This document shows positions 39,315-48,398 of a DNA stretch of 64,000 nucleotides, piece after piece. Within the stretch, counting starts at the first letter, position 1; every line of letters starts with the position of its first letter. The notes under the pieces are model-generated. The model saw only the letters and a program-made list of their open reading frames with translations. It searched no databases and was not told where the DNA came from. This DNA comes from Gracilaria domingensis (lineage: Eukaryota > Rhodophyta > Florideophyceae > Gracilariales > Gracilariaceae): NCBI GenBank assembly GCA_022539475.1, contig VCMS01000005.1, positions 587,225-651,224 of the forward strand. Reading direction: 5' to 3'. The position numbers were made by a program, and so were the translations under genes.

Positions 39315-40315
39315 TTGGGATCTGGGTCACACCCAGAATTTGTTCCAGGAACATTAAACATCCAAGCCCCCTTGCCCAAACTGAAAGATTGAATACATGG
39401 GACAAGGTTCTGATTGTCCAGAATCTCGACTGCAGCTCCGAATGCTTCCGTGATACATTTCATCGTGTATTGGGACCAAGAACAGAACTGTTGGGACATG
39501 AACGATAGGACGCAGTTAATATTACTCCAAACACTGATCCTTTGAATTGGTGTTCGTACTTCGGTTTGCGGAAGTCTATTTGATCGTGTCCAGATATTTT
39601 TTGCTTTCGTTGTTATTGCGTGCTGGTCTCGAATCTATTGGGCTATATTTGGGGCAAACATCATGTCGTGGCCCAAAGAGAGAAGAATCTATGTTGCTGG
39701 TGCTGAGATACAATTCCAGGCATGAACCAACGATCATAGCCGCATGCAATAAAGGGGACAAACGAAGCACTCTTGCGTACCAGTGAAGTAAGGATACTCT
39801 AAAAATGCCACCTCTCACGGGGTCTTTTTCTCTGGGCTGCGTGTGTGCTTCGTGTCCGCTAAAGAGAGTACTCAATAATGAGACCCGTTCTTCCCACTCG
39901 GTGACGCTACTTCAAATTCTGGGATCTGTCCGAAATTGCCAAGCCCGGAAGTTACCGTCGGTACCAAGCCCCCATATTTGGGAAGAAAAAAAGGTCACGC
40001 CCGGCAAACGTGCAAGCGTCTTACACAGATGCCCCAGGGGAGGTTAAAGGTGAAGTCCTTGAAGATACCCTAGCTAGTTATCTAATGTAACATTCCAGTA
40101 TCGTAAACAAACTCAACATCGGGTTTTATAGAAGGCTATTACGCAAAACGGTCACAATCCCTGACCGGTCGCTCGAATATAAATCCGGACACCTGAAGTA
40201 TTGTCTCAATTTGCGAGACTCTCTATTGGAAGTCCAGCAGTACCAGGTCTCCCTCCTTCTTCTTAAATGCCCAGGCAACTAGACACGAAGCCCTGCATAA
40301 TCGTATAGAAGCAAA
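39315..40315. other. Intergenic between PPR and CFA synthase genes
   Basis: About 1 kb. A reverse 62-codon frame at 39311-39499 (MSQQFCSWSQYTMK) looks protein-like but has no recognised relative. The motif accgtcggtacca at 39955-39967 recurs at 63858-63870. The region's 3' end carries the CFA synthase promoter. Confidence 0.4.
40178..40184 (+). promoter_or_regulatory. TATA-like box upstream of CFA synthase
   Basis: The sequence tataaat lies 132 bases before the ATG at 40316 in a context of moderate GC. Position and strand fit a core promoter. It is inferred only from sequence. Confidence 0.45.
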
Positions 40316-41626
40316 ATGGCTACACCGAAGGATCTTGTGTCCGCCTCCAAGGGTCCTTATGTCCAGCAGACGTTGACGTTTTTGGATTCCATCTTCGCCA
40401 ATTATCCGCCCACGGACTTCTCCTTCCGCCTCTGGGATGGAACAATATGGCAGAAGCCCAATGCCGATTCAGCACGGTTCACCGTCGTACTCAATCACCC
40501 CGCAGCGCTTCGACGTATGTTTCTACCGCCGTCTGACACTCGTATGGCAAGGGCATACACTCTCGGAGATTTTGACATTGAAGGTGAAGCTATCAGAGCA
40601 CTTTCTCTAGGTCAGCATCTATGGCAGACGTGGGGATGGCGTGATTTGTTCTATAACGCCATTCAACTTGTCCGTTTGCCATCTGACTCCAGTACCGGCG
40701 ACAAGCATGAGGCTCAGCTGACGGGGACAGTCCACTCGGAAGATAGAGACAAGAAGGCCATCCAGTTCCACTACGATGTGTCAAATGACTTTTACAAGAT
40801 GTGGCTGGACAGTCGCATGGTGTATTCCTGCGGCTATTTCAACAGTGTCACGGACAACATAGACACGGCACAGTTCAACAAGTTGGACATGATCTGTCGC
40901 AAGCTTCGATTGAAAGAAGGAGAACGTCTTCTTGACATTGGCTGTGGCTGGGGTGGGCTCGTAATTCACGCTGTCCAAAACTACGGTGTGTATGCAGTGG
41001 GTGTGACGCTGAGTGACAAGCAAGTAGAACTCGCTCGTGAACGAGTGAAACAAGCCGGCATTGCCGATCGTTGCAAGATTGAGATGTTAGACTATCGAAA
41101 CGTGGACGAGTCCGAGCCGTTCGACAAAATCGTCAGCGTGGGAATGATTGAACATGTCGGCCGCCAGATGCTTCAGACCTACTTTGAGAAATGCTACCGT
41201 CTACTCCGAACAGGCGGCGTATTCCTCAATCACGGCATCACTCTTCTCAACGACGTATTCAAGAGTGAGCGCGAAATGAAGAGAGGTTTCTTCTGCAAGT
41301 ACATCTTCCCAGACGGCGACATACAGCCATTTCTGTTCGTTTTGGAGCGCGCAGCAGCAGCCGGATGGGAGATCCGCGATGTGGAATCACTGCGCGAGCA
41401 CTACGCACTGACGTTGAACCGGTGGCACACGCGGCTCGAGCAGCACGAGAAGGAAGCGGTGGAACTAATGGGAAGCGAGTCGTACCGACTGTGGAAGTTA
41501 TACTTGCTAAGTGCAGGATGGGGCTTTGCATCCGGACTACATACCATTTACCAAACGCTGTTGTACAAGACCACAGACGACGTGGCGCCGCAACTACCGC
41601 TCACCAGGAGCGACTGGTACCAGTAG
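40316..41626 (+). CDS. cfa: Cyclopropane-fatty-acyl-phospholipid synthase
   Basis: Uses S-adenosylmethionine to add a methylene bridge across cis double bonds of membrane-lipid acyl chains. The 436-residue protein has the CFA N-terminal lipid-binding region (LWDGTIW, RMARAYTLGDFDIEGE), IQFHYDVSNDFYKMWLDSRM and MVYSCGYF, then the SAM site LDIGCGWGG (206-214), GVTLSDKQVELARERV, SVGMIEHVG, and C-terminal GFFCKYIFPDGD and LREHYALTLNRW. It is a stand-alone bacterial-type enzyme, intronless, without the amine-oxidase fusion of plant cyclopropane synthases and without an obvious transit peptide. Such genes are patchy among algae, so bacterial origin by transfer is plausible. A TATA-like box lies upstream. 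Confidence 0.92.
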   Translation: MATPKDLVSASKGPYVQQTLTFLDSIFANYPPTDFSFRLWDGTIWQKPNADSARFTVVLNHPAALRRMFLPPSDTRMARAYTLGDFDIEGEAIRALSLGQHLWQTWGWRDLFYNAIQLVRLPSDSSTGDKHEAQLTGTVHSEDRDKKAIQFHYDVSNDFYKMWLDSRMVYSCGYFNSVTDNIDTAQFNKLDMICRKLRLKEGERLLDIGCGWGGLVIHAVQNYGVYAVGVTLSDKQVELARERVKQAGIADRCKIEMLDYRNVDESEPFDKIVSVGMIEHVGRQMLQTYFEKCYRLLRTGGVFLNHGITLLNDVFKSEREMKRGFFCKYIFPDGDIQPFLFVLERAAAAGWEIRDVESLREHYALTLNRWHTRLEQHEKEAVELMGSESYRLWKLYLLSAGWGFASGLHTIYQTLLYKTTDDVAPQLPLTRSDWYQ

Positions 41627-42555
41627 GAGTAGACGACTTGCCCCACAGCTACTGACGCCACAAAGCACAAGCTACGGCTCGTCCCCTCGCCTTCACACAA
41701 TACAAGCGCAGCTATATACTAGTGTCCGTATACATGTATGTATAAGTACGTGTACGTATAGTGTTAGTGTTTGTGTAGTGTGACTCATCTGCAACTGAGA
41801 ACAGCTCTTTCGCGCATACTTAAGCCACCATGCCACCAACTGTTCCCCAAACCCACGCAAGACACTTAGCAACAACAATTGACCAGCACCAAACAACACA
41901 AATCGTCCCGAAACCACTGGGGCTTCAATGACGTTGTTTCACAGCCGCCTTCCAGTTGAAGCCAACAAAACGAGGCTCAAACGCGCTCAAAAGCACAGCA
42001 GCGAAATAACAAGCCCTCCGTACACCAAAGAGGGTTTCTTTCCTCACACAACACAAACAAGAAAAAGAAAGCTTGCAGCACAAATCCACAGTCACCACAC
42101 CAGCGGCGATAAGACGCCACCGGCCAAAGAAGGAAAAAAAAAAAAGGGCTGCACGATTGTATGCAAAAAGTACCGAGGCACTCAGCACAACAGCAACGCG
42201 CAACACTTGAGAGAGGGGGCACGCATCAACTCACGAGGGGAAAACGCACAATCAGTCAAGACATAGAACAGGCCAACGAACAAAAGGGACACACACACAG
42301 ATCTACACAACTGCCCCGCTGCAACCCCCGCCACAGAAGCGCAAGACAGACAACAAGCACAGGAGCAAAGAACACAAGTCGGGGGAGGCACACGATAAAC
42401 AGCAGCAGCACACGAAAACAAAAATGGGACACAACACAACACAACACGAAGGGCATGGAAACATACACGAACAAACAAGCAAACACAGAAACAAGAGCAA
42501 AGACGCCACACACAAAAGGCAGCAAAAAAAGGCGGCACGCCAACAAGTGCTGTCG
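41627..42555. other. Intergenic between convergent genes, strongly strand-biased A/C-rich DNA
   Basis: The first part (41690-41790) is rich in tgta/gtac motifs in the CFA synthase 3' region. From about 41850 to 42550 the plus strand is mostly A and C (acacaacacaac, an A-run near 42130) with few T, so the NF-YC transcript would have a long U/G-rich 3' UTR here. Frames on the minus strand are low-complexity Cys/Phe/Val and are not genes. Confidence 0.5.
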
Positions 42556-43449
42556 CTACGACTGCGGCGGTTGTTCCTGAGTGGCTGCGCCACCCGCAAT
42601 ATAGCCCGCCTGATAACCAGGCGGCGCATAAACGACCTGTTGCGGCATACGCATGTACTGCGGGTTGACAATTCCCGCCTGATACGGCATACCAGCGGCA
42701 TATCCCGCGGACGCGTACACCTGTTGCGCGTTGGGCTGATAGATCATAGCAGCCGAAGTGTCTCCGCCGCCCGCAATCTGCGCCGGAATAGGATAGGCCG
42801 GCGGGGGCATATTGGGCATGGAGTAGTACTGCAGCTGTGCCGGATCAACGGCGCCCGCGCCAGCGCGATCGTCCTTCTTGGGGTCGTCCCGCGGCACAAT
42901 GTCGATGAGAAAGTCGAAGATGTCGGTCTTCTGTATGGCGGCGGAGATATCCGAGCGCTGCAGCGTACGCCGCTTGGCCTCCTCGGTCTGGGCCCACGCA
43001 CGGTGCGTGAGCTCCAGAATGAACATTTCACAGGCCTTGGCGAAGAGGACGGGGGCCTCGGCGGAGATCATTCTGACGTCCTCGTCAGACTTCATGATCT
43101 TCTTTATTCTGGCCAGCGGCAGCAGGTGGTTCTTGAAGTCGGTGGCGGCCTGCACCTCGCTCATCTGCTCGCTCCAAAAGTGCGCCAGCTTGGCGTTGAG
43201 CTCCTGCAGGCTCTGCTGCTGCTGCAGCTGCGCCTGGCGGGTCTGGTGCTGCATGATGTGCGAGTGGGAGGCCATCTGGGCGGCGGCGGCGTAGGCGCCG
43301 ACGGGCGGCGGCGCGACGGGCGGCATGGCGGCGGACTGCGGCGCGGGCGCGGTGTGCTGCGGCAGCGCGGGGGCGGCGGTGGAGGCGGGGGCGGAGGCGG
43401 CGACGGCGGCGGCCGCGGCGGCGGCGGCCGCGGCGGAATCGTCGGCCAT
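42556..43449 (-). CDS. NFYC: CCAAT-binding factor subunit NF-YC (HAP5)
   Basis: Histone-fold subunit that pairs with NF-YB and then recruits NF-YA to bind CCAAT boxes. The 297-residue protein begins MADDSAAAA with an Ala/Pro-rich leader and a His/Gln-rich segment. The NF-YC core spans about 90-190: FWSEQMSEVQ, LPLARIKKIMKSDEDVRMIS, APVLFAKACEMFILELT, RTLQRSDISAAIQKTDIFDF and the end LIDIVPRDD. The tail is Pro/Tyr/Gln-rich, like activation domains of the family. The frame runs on upstream without stop into the ITFG1-like gene, but MADDS is the only sensible start and the region between is a GC-rich spacer. No introns. Confidence 0.93.
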   Translation of the reverse strand: MADDSAAAAAAAAAAVAASAPASTAAPALPQHTAPAPQSAAMPPVAPPPVGAYAAAAQMASHSHIMQHQTRQAQLQQQQSLQELNAKLAHFWSEQMSEVQAATDFKNHLLPLARIKKIMKSDEDVRMISAEAPVLFAKACEMFILELTHRAWAQTEEAKRRTLQRSDISAAIQKTDIFDFLIDIVPRDDPKKDDRAGAGAVDPAQLQYYSMPNMPPPAYPIPAQIAGGGDTSAAMIYQPNAQQVYASAGYAAGMPYQAGIVNPQYMRMPQQVVYAPPGYQAGYIAGGAATQEQPPQS

Positions 43450-43760
43450 CGGTGGCGGGGGCGGGGGGGGAGCGGGGGGTATGTATCTAAGGGGGGGCGG
43501 GGGGCGGGGAACGGAAGCGCGCGGAATGGCTGGAGCGGGGCGCGGCGCGGCGCGCGCGGACGCGCCAAGTAAAAAGGTGCGCGCGCGCTGCGGCGCAGCG
43601 GCGCAGCGACGCGCGGCCGCGGCGCGCGCGCCACGTGGCGCGGCGCTCAGGCGAAGCCGCAGCCGCGGCCGCGGCGCCTCCAGCGCGGCGGCGCGAGCGC
43701 GCAAAGCGCCTCCGGTGCTCGGCGGCGCGGCGGCGCGGCGGCGCGGCGGCGCGGCGGCGC
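43450..43760. repeat. Extremely GC-rich spacer with a ggcggcgcgg run
   Basis: 311 bases between two reverse genes. 43720-43760 is a short tandem array of gcggcgcgg-type units, and the whole stretch is almost only G and C. It holds the NF-YC promoter and the ITFG1-like 3' end. Reading frames remain open here on several strands because stops are rare at this composition. Confidence 0.55.
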
Positions 43761-45741
43761 TCAGGCAAAGCCCCACAGGCGCTCGCGCTCGCGCTCGGCC
43801 TGCACGCGGTCGGCCTTGGCCTCGGCGCGCTGCAGCGCGGCGATGGCGGCGCCCAGCGCGGCCAGCGCGGCCAGCAGCGCGCCCACGACGCGCAGCATGG
43901 GCCCGCCGCGGCGCTGCGTGAAGTACTCCATCCACCACGCGCGCGCGTCGGCGCCGCCGCCCTCCGCCCACACCACGGCCATGGAGTTGGGCATGAGGCT
44001 GCTCCACGACCGCGCGCCCGCGCCGCCGCCCACCCACAGCTCCTCCACGTAGTTGGCGATGCCGCCCAGCCCGAACACGCAGCTGCCGCCGCGCAGCGCC
44101 CACGCGCCGCCGCCCTGCGAGCACACGCGCCGCCGCCGCCGCCGCCACCCGCGCTGCGCGTAGCTCAGCTTCACCGTGTTGCCCGCCACCGGCGCGAACG
44201 GCCGCGGCTCCAGCCGGAACCCCAGCCCGCTCAGCACCGTGCCCTTGAAGAACATGCGCTCGCCGTCCACCCCCGTTCCACATCAGCCGCGTCTCGTTGC
44301 CGCGCACCACCACCACGTCCTGCCGCCCGCTCTCGTCCGTGTCGAACCACCCCACCGCCACCGCCCCCCCGTTCCCGCGCTGCAGCCCGCGCAGCGTCTC
44401 CCCCTCCACGCGCTTCAGTCGGCTGCCGCCGCTGCCGCCGCTGCCGCCGCCGCCGCTACCGCCGCCACCTCCGCGTGTCCATCGTCCGTCGTTGCGGAAC
44501 ACCACCGGCCGCGACGTGGCGCCGTCCACCGTCAGCACGTCGGGCCACCCATCCAGGTCCATGTCTCCCACGCGCAGCGACATGGGCACCGAGATGCCGC
44601 CGAACAACGAGCCCAAGCGCGCGTCCTTCATGCTCAGCTCGTTGGCGCCCAGCGCCTGCACCGTCTCAAAGTGCCAGTCGTCGCTACTGGAGCACAACTG
44701 CCCCAGCGCGCGTCGCGGCTGCATGTTGCGGTGCACGCGAAGGTCCCTTCGCTTCTTGTTGGCCACCAGCAGGTCCATGGTGCCGTCCGCGTCCAGGTCG
44801 GCCGCCGTCATGGCGTGATCGCCGCCGTCAAAGTCGAACACGGAGCGGTTGAACACGCGCACGTCCGAGCTGTTGGCGCGCAGCTGCCAGAATGGCGTGT
44901 GCGACGGCGCGCGATTGAGCCACACCTCCACGCCGCACGACGTGCCGAGCACCAGGTCCGGCAGGCAGTCGCCGTCCATGTCGGCGAACGCGATGGACTG
45001 CGCGTCCGGTAGCAGCGCGCGCGCGCCGTCGCAGAATGAAAAGGGGTCGCTCCACTGGTGGAAGCGCAGCTGGCCGCTCTGGTCGAAGCGGTGCTCCTCC
45101 ACGGTGAGGTTGCGGTGGTACTTGTAGAAGCCGCGCGTGCCGTTGTCAAAGGCGACGAAAATGTCGGGAACCAGGTCGGCGTCGGCGTCCACAACGGCGC
45201 TGGTGGGCGGCAGCTGCGGCACGTGCACGGGGGCGGACGCGTTGAAGTTGCCGTGGCCGTCGCCAAACAGAATGATTCCCTGCGAGCCGTCCATGAGCAG
45301 AATGTCCATGCGGCCGTCGTTGCCAAAGTCGGCGGCGTGCGCGGCGTGGATCTTGCGGAACGGCGGCTTGAGCGCGGCGGCCAGCGGCAGCGCGTCCAGA
45401 TCGACGGGGTCGCCGACGTGGCGGAACGAGAAGGTGTCGTGCTGCCACTGCATGACGGACACGCGGCGCAGCGACTTGGCGTCGAGCACGAGCAGGTCGA
45501 CGAAGCGGTCGTGGTTGAAGTCGGCGGCGGCCACGAGCGCGCCGGCGGACGACAGCGCCACGTACGCCGACTGGTCGGAGAAGGCGGCGGCCGGCGCGGC
45601 CGGCGCGCTGCGCGCGTTCTGCGCGCCCAGGAACGCGTCGTCGGCGAACGGGCTGGCGAGCCAGCGCGCCGCGGCCGCGGCCGCGGCCGCGGCGCGCAGC
45701 CACAGCAGCGCGGCGCACGCGGCGAGCAGCGGCGCGCGCAT
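43761..45741 (-). CDS. ITFG1: ITFG1/TIP-like FG-GAP protein with a one-base frameshift
   Basis: Type I membrane glycoprotein with a lumenal beta-propeller, like the T-cell immunomodulatory protein (ITFG1). The ATG at 45741 starts a signal peptide (MRAPLLAACAALLWLRA). FG-GAP/calcium-type repeats follow: AADFNHDRFVDLLVLD, DFGNDGRMDILLMDG, FADMDGDCLPDLVLG, AADLDADGTMDLLVAN and VGDMDLDGWPDVLTVDG. At a run of five C on the plus strand (44270-44274) the frame shifts: after TRLMWNG the remaining part is in a second frame, beginning VDGERMFFKG, containing FGLGGIANYVEELWVG as in ITFG1, and ending with a membrane span (VVGALLAALAALGAAIAAL) and ERERLWGFA. Skipping one base gives about 659 residues, close to the family's ~610. 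Sequencing error or a real null allele are both possible. Confidence 0.8.
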
Positions 45742-46179
45742 CGGCGGTGGCAGACGCGCTCGCGCGCTTCGCCGCGGCCGCCGCGCGCGTGGCGCTGCGC
45801 GCGCGCGCGCGCGCGCCTTATGGCGCGCCGCGTAACCGACGATGACGTCGTCGTGGCGGCGCGCGCGCGCCGCGCGCACGTGGCGTGCGTGGCTTTCCAC
45901 GCCGCGCGCACGCGCGCATCGCCGCCAATGCGCCGCGCATTTTCTACAGAGCATCGCATGCAGCCGCCGCGGCGGCACCGGCGGTAGATATCATATCGCG
46001 CCTGCCGACGCCACCCCGCCGCTGCCGCCGCGCGCATTTAAGCGCCGCCTCTCCGTCGCGCGTGCCCGCACCCGCTTCCCCTCCCACCTTCATAGATCTT
46101 CCCCCACCGCCCAGCGCTTCGCCTATCACTGCCGCCGCCGGCTCAACCTCCCCCCTCCGACCCCCAGCCCCCATCCACC
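45742..46179. promoter_or_regulatory. Divergent upstream region, ITFG1-like and APX, with a GC-dinucleotide run
   Basis: 438 bases, extremely GC-rich. A (GC)n run of 20 bases at 45797-45816 could adopt Z-DNA. gatatcatatcg at 45987-45998 and catttaagcgcc near 46034 are AT-richer spots about 145-190 bases before the APX ATG. No consensus TATA box. Confidence 0.5.
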
Positions 46180-46902
46180 ATGCAGCCCGTCGAGAGCAAG
46201 GCGCGAGAGCTGCTGCACGCGCTCTACGCCGAGACCCCCTGCATGCCCATCATGGTTCGCCTCGCCTGGCACGATGCCGGCAGCTACTCCAAGGAAGACG
46301 GAACCGGTGGCGCCAACGGCGCCATCCGCTTCTCCCCCGAGGCCGACTTCGCCGCCAACAACGGCCTCGACATAGCCCGAAAACTGCTGCAGCCCATCAA
46401 GGACGCCGTGCCGGAAATGTCCCACGCTGATCTCTTTCAGCTGGCGTCTGCCGTCGCCATCGAGTTCTCGGGCGGGCCTACCATTCCGTTCCGAATGGGC
46501 AGGGTCGATAAGGAGGCCGCGGACTGCTCGCCGGATGGACGACTGCCCGATGCCAACCAGAGAATGGGCCACCTGCGCGAAATTTTCTACAGGATGGGAT
46601 TTAATGACAAGGAGATTGTCCTGCTCAGCGGCGCTCACTGCTTGGGCCGTGCCCATCCCGAGCGATCTGGCTTTGAGGGCCCGTGGACCGCTGAGCCGCT
46701 CAAGTTTGACAACTCGTACTTTGTCGAGATTCTCAAGGACGAGCCGGATCCCAAGCTGCTTCGCTTGGCGTCCGATATGGCCCTGCTGGACGAGGAGGAG
46801 ACCAAGAAGCTTTGCCAGGCCTATGCTGCCGATCAGGATCTGTTCTTTGCCGAGTATCCTGCCGCTCACCAGAAGCTCAGTGAGCTTGGATGCCAACTCT
46901 AA
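46180..46902 (+). CDS. APX: Ascorbate peroxidase, cytosolic type
   Basis: Class I haem peroxidase that reduces hydrogen peroxide with ascorbate. The 240-residue protein has no transit peptide, so it is likely cytosolic. Catalytic residues are in place: distal Arg27, Trp30 and His31 (MVRLAWHDAGSY), the ADLFQLASAVAIEFSGGP segment, proximal His153 (LLSGAHCLGRAH), the ascorbate-binding Arg162 (ERSGFEGPWT) and the radical-type Trp169. The end region FDNSYFVEILK and LASDMALLDEEE matches APX, the latter bearing the Asp that pairs with the proximal His. Length is near the usual 250. It is divergent from the ITFG1-like gene in the GC-rich island. Confidence 0.94.
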   Translation: MQPVESKARELLHALYAETPCMPIMVRLAWHDAGSYSKEDGTGGANGAIRFSPEADFAANNGLDIARKLLQPIKDAVPEMSHADLFQLASAVAIEFSGGPTIPFRMGRVDKEAADCSPDGRLPDANQRMGHLREIFYRMGFNDKEIVLLSGAHCLGRAHPERSGFEGPWTAEPLKFDNSYFVEILKDEPDPKLLRLASDMALLDEEETKKLCQAYAADQDLFFAEYPAAHQKLSELGCQL

Positions 46903-47207
46903 CCTGAAAAACCGTTGGCTTCTATCATTCTTCGCATTTTTGGTTGTTAGGACACCACCTGTTCCGTCGCCCGCAGCGTGTGTTAGCACGCGCTTTGTAG
47001 CCTAGTTCACATGCAGTCTAAACTTAAATCGATAGTGTAAACGTCTGCTGGAGCATTGCTTGGCGCGTTTCTACCTTCGTTCTGTCTTTGTCTTGGGCCA
47101 ATGTTCATCAAGTATTATAATGACAAAGGAGAAGCAATGCAAACGTTTCTCTCTGTCCACGCAGCGCTAACATGTGTGACGTGTCACTTCTTACTCGCAG
47201 TAGATAG
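46903..47207. other. Intergenic, convergent 3' ends
   Basis: About 300 bases between the stop codons of APX and the PfkB kinase. Nothing recognisable beyond ordinary 3' flanks. Confidence 0.4.
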
Positions 47208-48374
47208 TCACAACTTCATCACAAGTTGCTCCACTTCCTTCCGCGTAGGCAAACTGCTAAACACCCCTTCTCTCGCTATCACAAAACTTGCCGTGGCTGC
47301 GGCAAACTCAATCATCTCCTTCACCTTCTTCGCATCCGCCAGCGCCGGAGTCCCGCCCAGACGCATCATCTCCGATAGGAACCCTGCCAGAAACGAGTCG
47401 CCTGCGCCAGTCGTGTCCACCACCCCGCTTGCTGGCGCCACTGCTTGTGCGCGTCCTGTGACCAACTGCCCGTAGTTGAAAGCGTACGCGGATCCGTTAC
47501 GACCGTCTGTGATCAGCACGCCCTTGTTTTGAACCTTTTGCAGAACTGATTGTGGATCGGTCAACGCCTGGGTTGCCAGCTCGTCTCCAAAGATGAAGCT
47601 TATTTCTTCGCAGGAGATCTTGAGCAAGTCCACTTTGTAAATGATGTCCAGAATGCGTTTGCGGGCTTCTTCATTCGAATAATGCGACCAGAATACCGGT
47701 CTCCAGTTGATGTCCACCACGGTTTCCAACATGCACGTTTTAGCCATGTCCAAAAGCATGTCAAATGATTTAGCACATCCGTCAAATGCAAGTCCCAGCG
47801 TAGGCAACATGAGCATCTTCGCGGCGTAAAATAGCACGCCAGGAAGGTTGTCCCCATCAATCTGCTGCGTATCTGCAAAGCTTCGATTATCGCCCCCAAA
47901 CCCAACAAAATCTCGCTCGCCATCGTCCCCAACGCGGACAAACACCGTTCGAGTGCCATGTCCCTTCGCCTCCTGCACTCCATCAACATTCACATGATTC
48001 TCAATCAAAACGCGCTTCAACCGTTGACCGCCTTCGTCATCGCCAATGATCCCTATAAACGCGCTCCCCGTTCCCAGCTGCGCGAGTGCAGCTGACACAT
48101 TAGCTGGACCTCCACCTGCTACTCCGCTCCACAGTTCGGGTCTCTCGGTTGGAGTGTCGGGCGGCGCAAACATGTCAAACAGGATTTCTCCGGCACAAAG
48201 AACTTTGGGCGCGCCCAACGGAGATTGACTGATTGGTTCGGCTTCGCGCACCATGGTGGGAGGTTTTGCTCTCGATACGCAGGATTTATGCTGACGTCCA
48301 TAGCATTTTGTCCCCGAGCTGTAGGATTGCGTGCTCGGGAACACGGCGCGGAAATGAACGGAGGCGAATGCCAT
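47208..48374 (-). CDS. PfkB-family carbohydrate kinase (fructokinase-like), plastid-type N-terminus
   Basis: A ribokinase-fold sugar kinase of 388 residues. The start MAFASVHFRAVFPS (48374) gives a transit-peptide-like leader with early Phe; an ATG at 48398 adds eight residues. The first PfkB signature is GGGPANVSAALAQLG with IGIIGDDEGGQRL; substrate-side motifs are VLCAGEILFDMF and RDFVGFGGDNRSF; the catalytic signature is VVDTTGAGDSFLAGFL with the base Asp in GAGD. Fructokinases share the GEILFDM opening and the VVDTTGAGD block, which makes fructose the likeliest substrate, but plant plastid FLN proteins also belong here. FLN homologs lack catalytic residues, whereas this protein keeps them. 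Confidence 0.85.
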   Translation of the reverse strand: MAFASVHFRAVFPSTQSYSSGTKCYGRQHKSCVSRAKPPTMVREAEPISQSPLGAPKVLCAGEILFDMFAPPDTPTERPELWSGVAGGGPANVSAALAQLGTGSAFIGIIGDDEGGQRLKRVLIENHVNVDGVQEAKGHGTRTVFVRVGDDGERDFVGFGGDNRSFADTQQIDGDNLPGVLFYAAKMLMLPTLGLAFDGCAKSFDMLLDMAKTCMLETVVDINWRPVFWSHYSNEEARKRILDIIYKVDLLKISCEEISFIFGDELATQALTDPQSVLQKVQNKGVLITDGRNGSAYAFNYGQLVTGRAQAVAPASGVVDTTGAGDSFLAGFLSEMMRLGGTPALADAKKVKEMIEFAAATASFVIAREGVFSSLPTRKEVEQLVMKL

Positions 48375-48398
48375 TGCGGTTGACTCGTTCGTCTCCAT

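Noticed and set aside
39311-39499. Reverse 62-codon protein-like frame after the PPR gene
   Set aside because: Composition looks plausible but no relative was recognised, it overlaps the PPR stop region, and no promoter or splice signal supports it.
42424-43572. Long forward frame of 382 codons opposite NF-YC
   Set aside because: It is a shadow of the reverse NF-YC gene in GC-rich DNA: low-complexity Gly/Arg/Leu with no motif, while the reverse strand encodes a clear histone-fold protein.
42556-45978. Single 1,140-codon reverse frame spanning NF-YC and the FG-GAP gene as one fusion protein
   Set aside because: The part between the two domains is Arg/Ala low-complexity caused by lack of stops at high GC. 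NF-YC has its own good start at 43449, and the FG-GAP C-terminal part continues in another frame.
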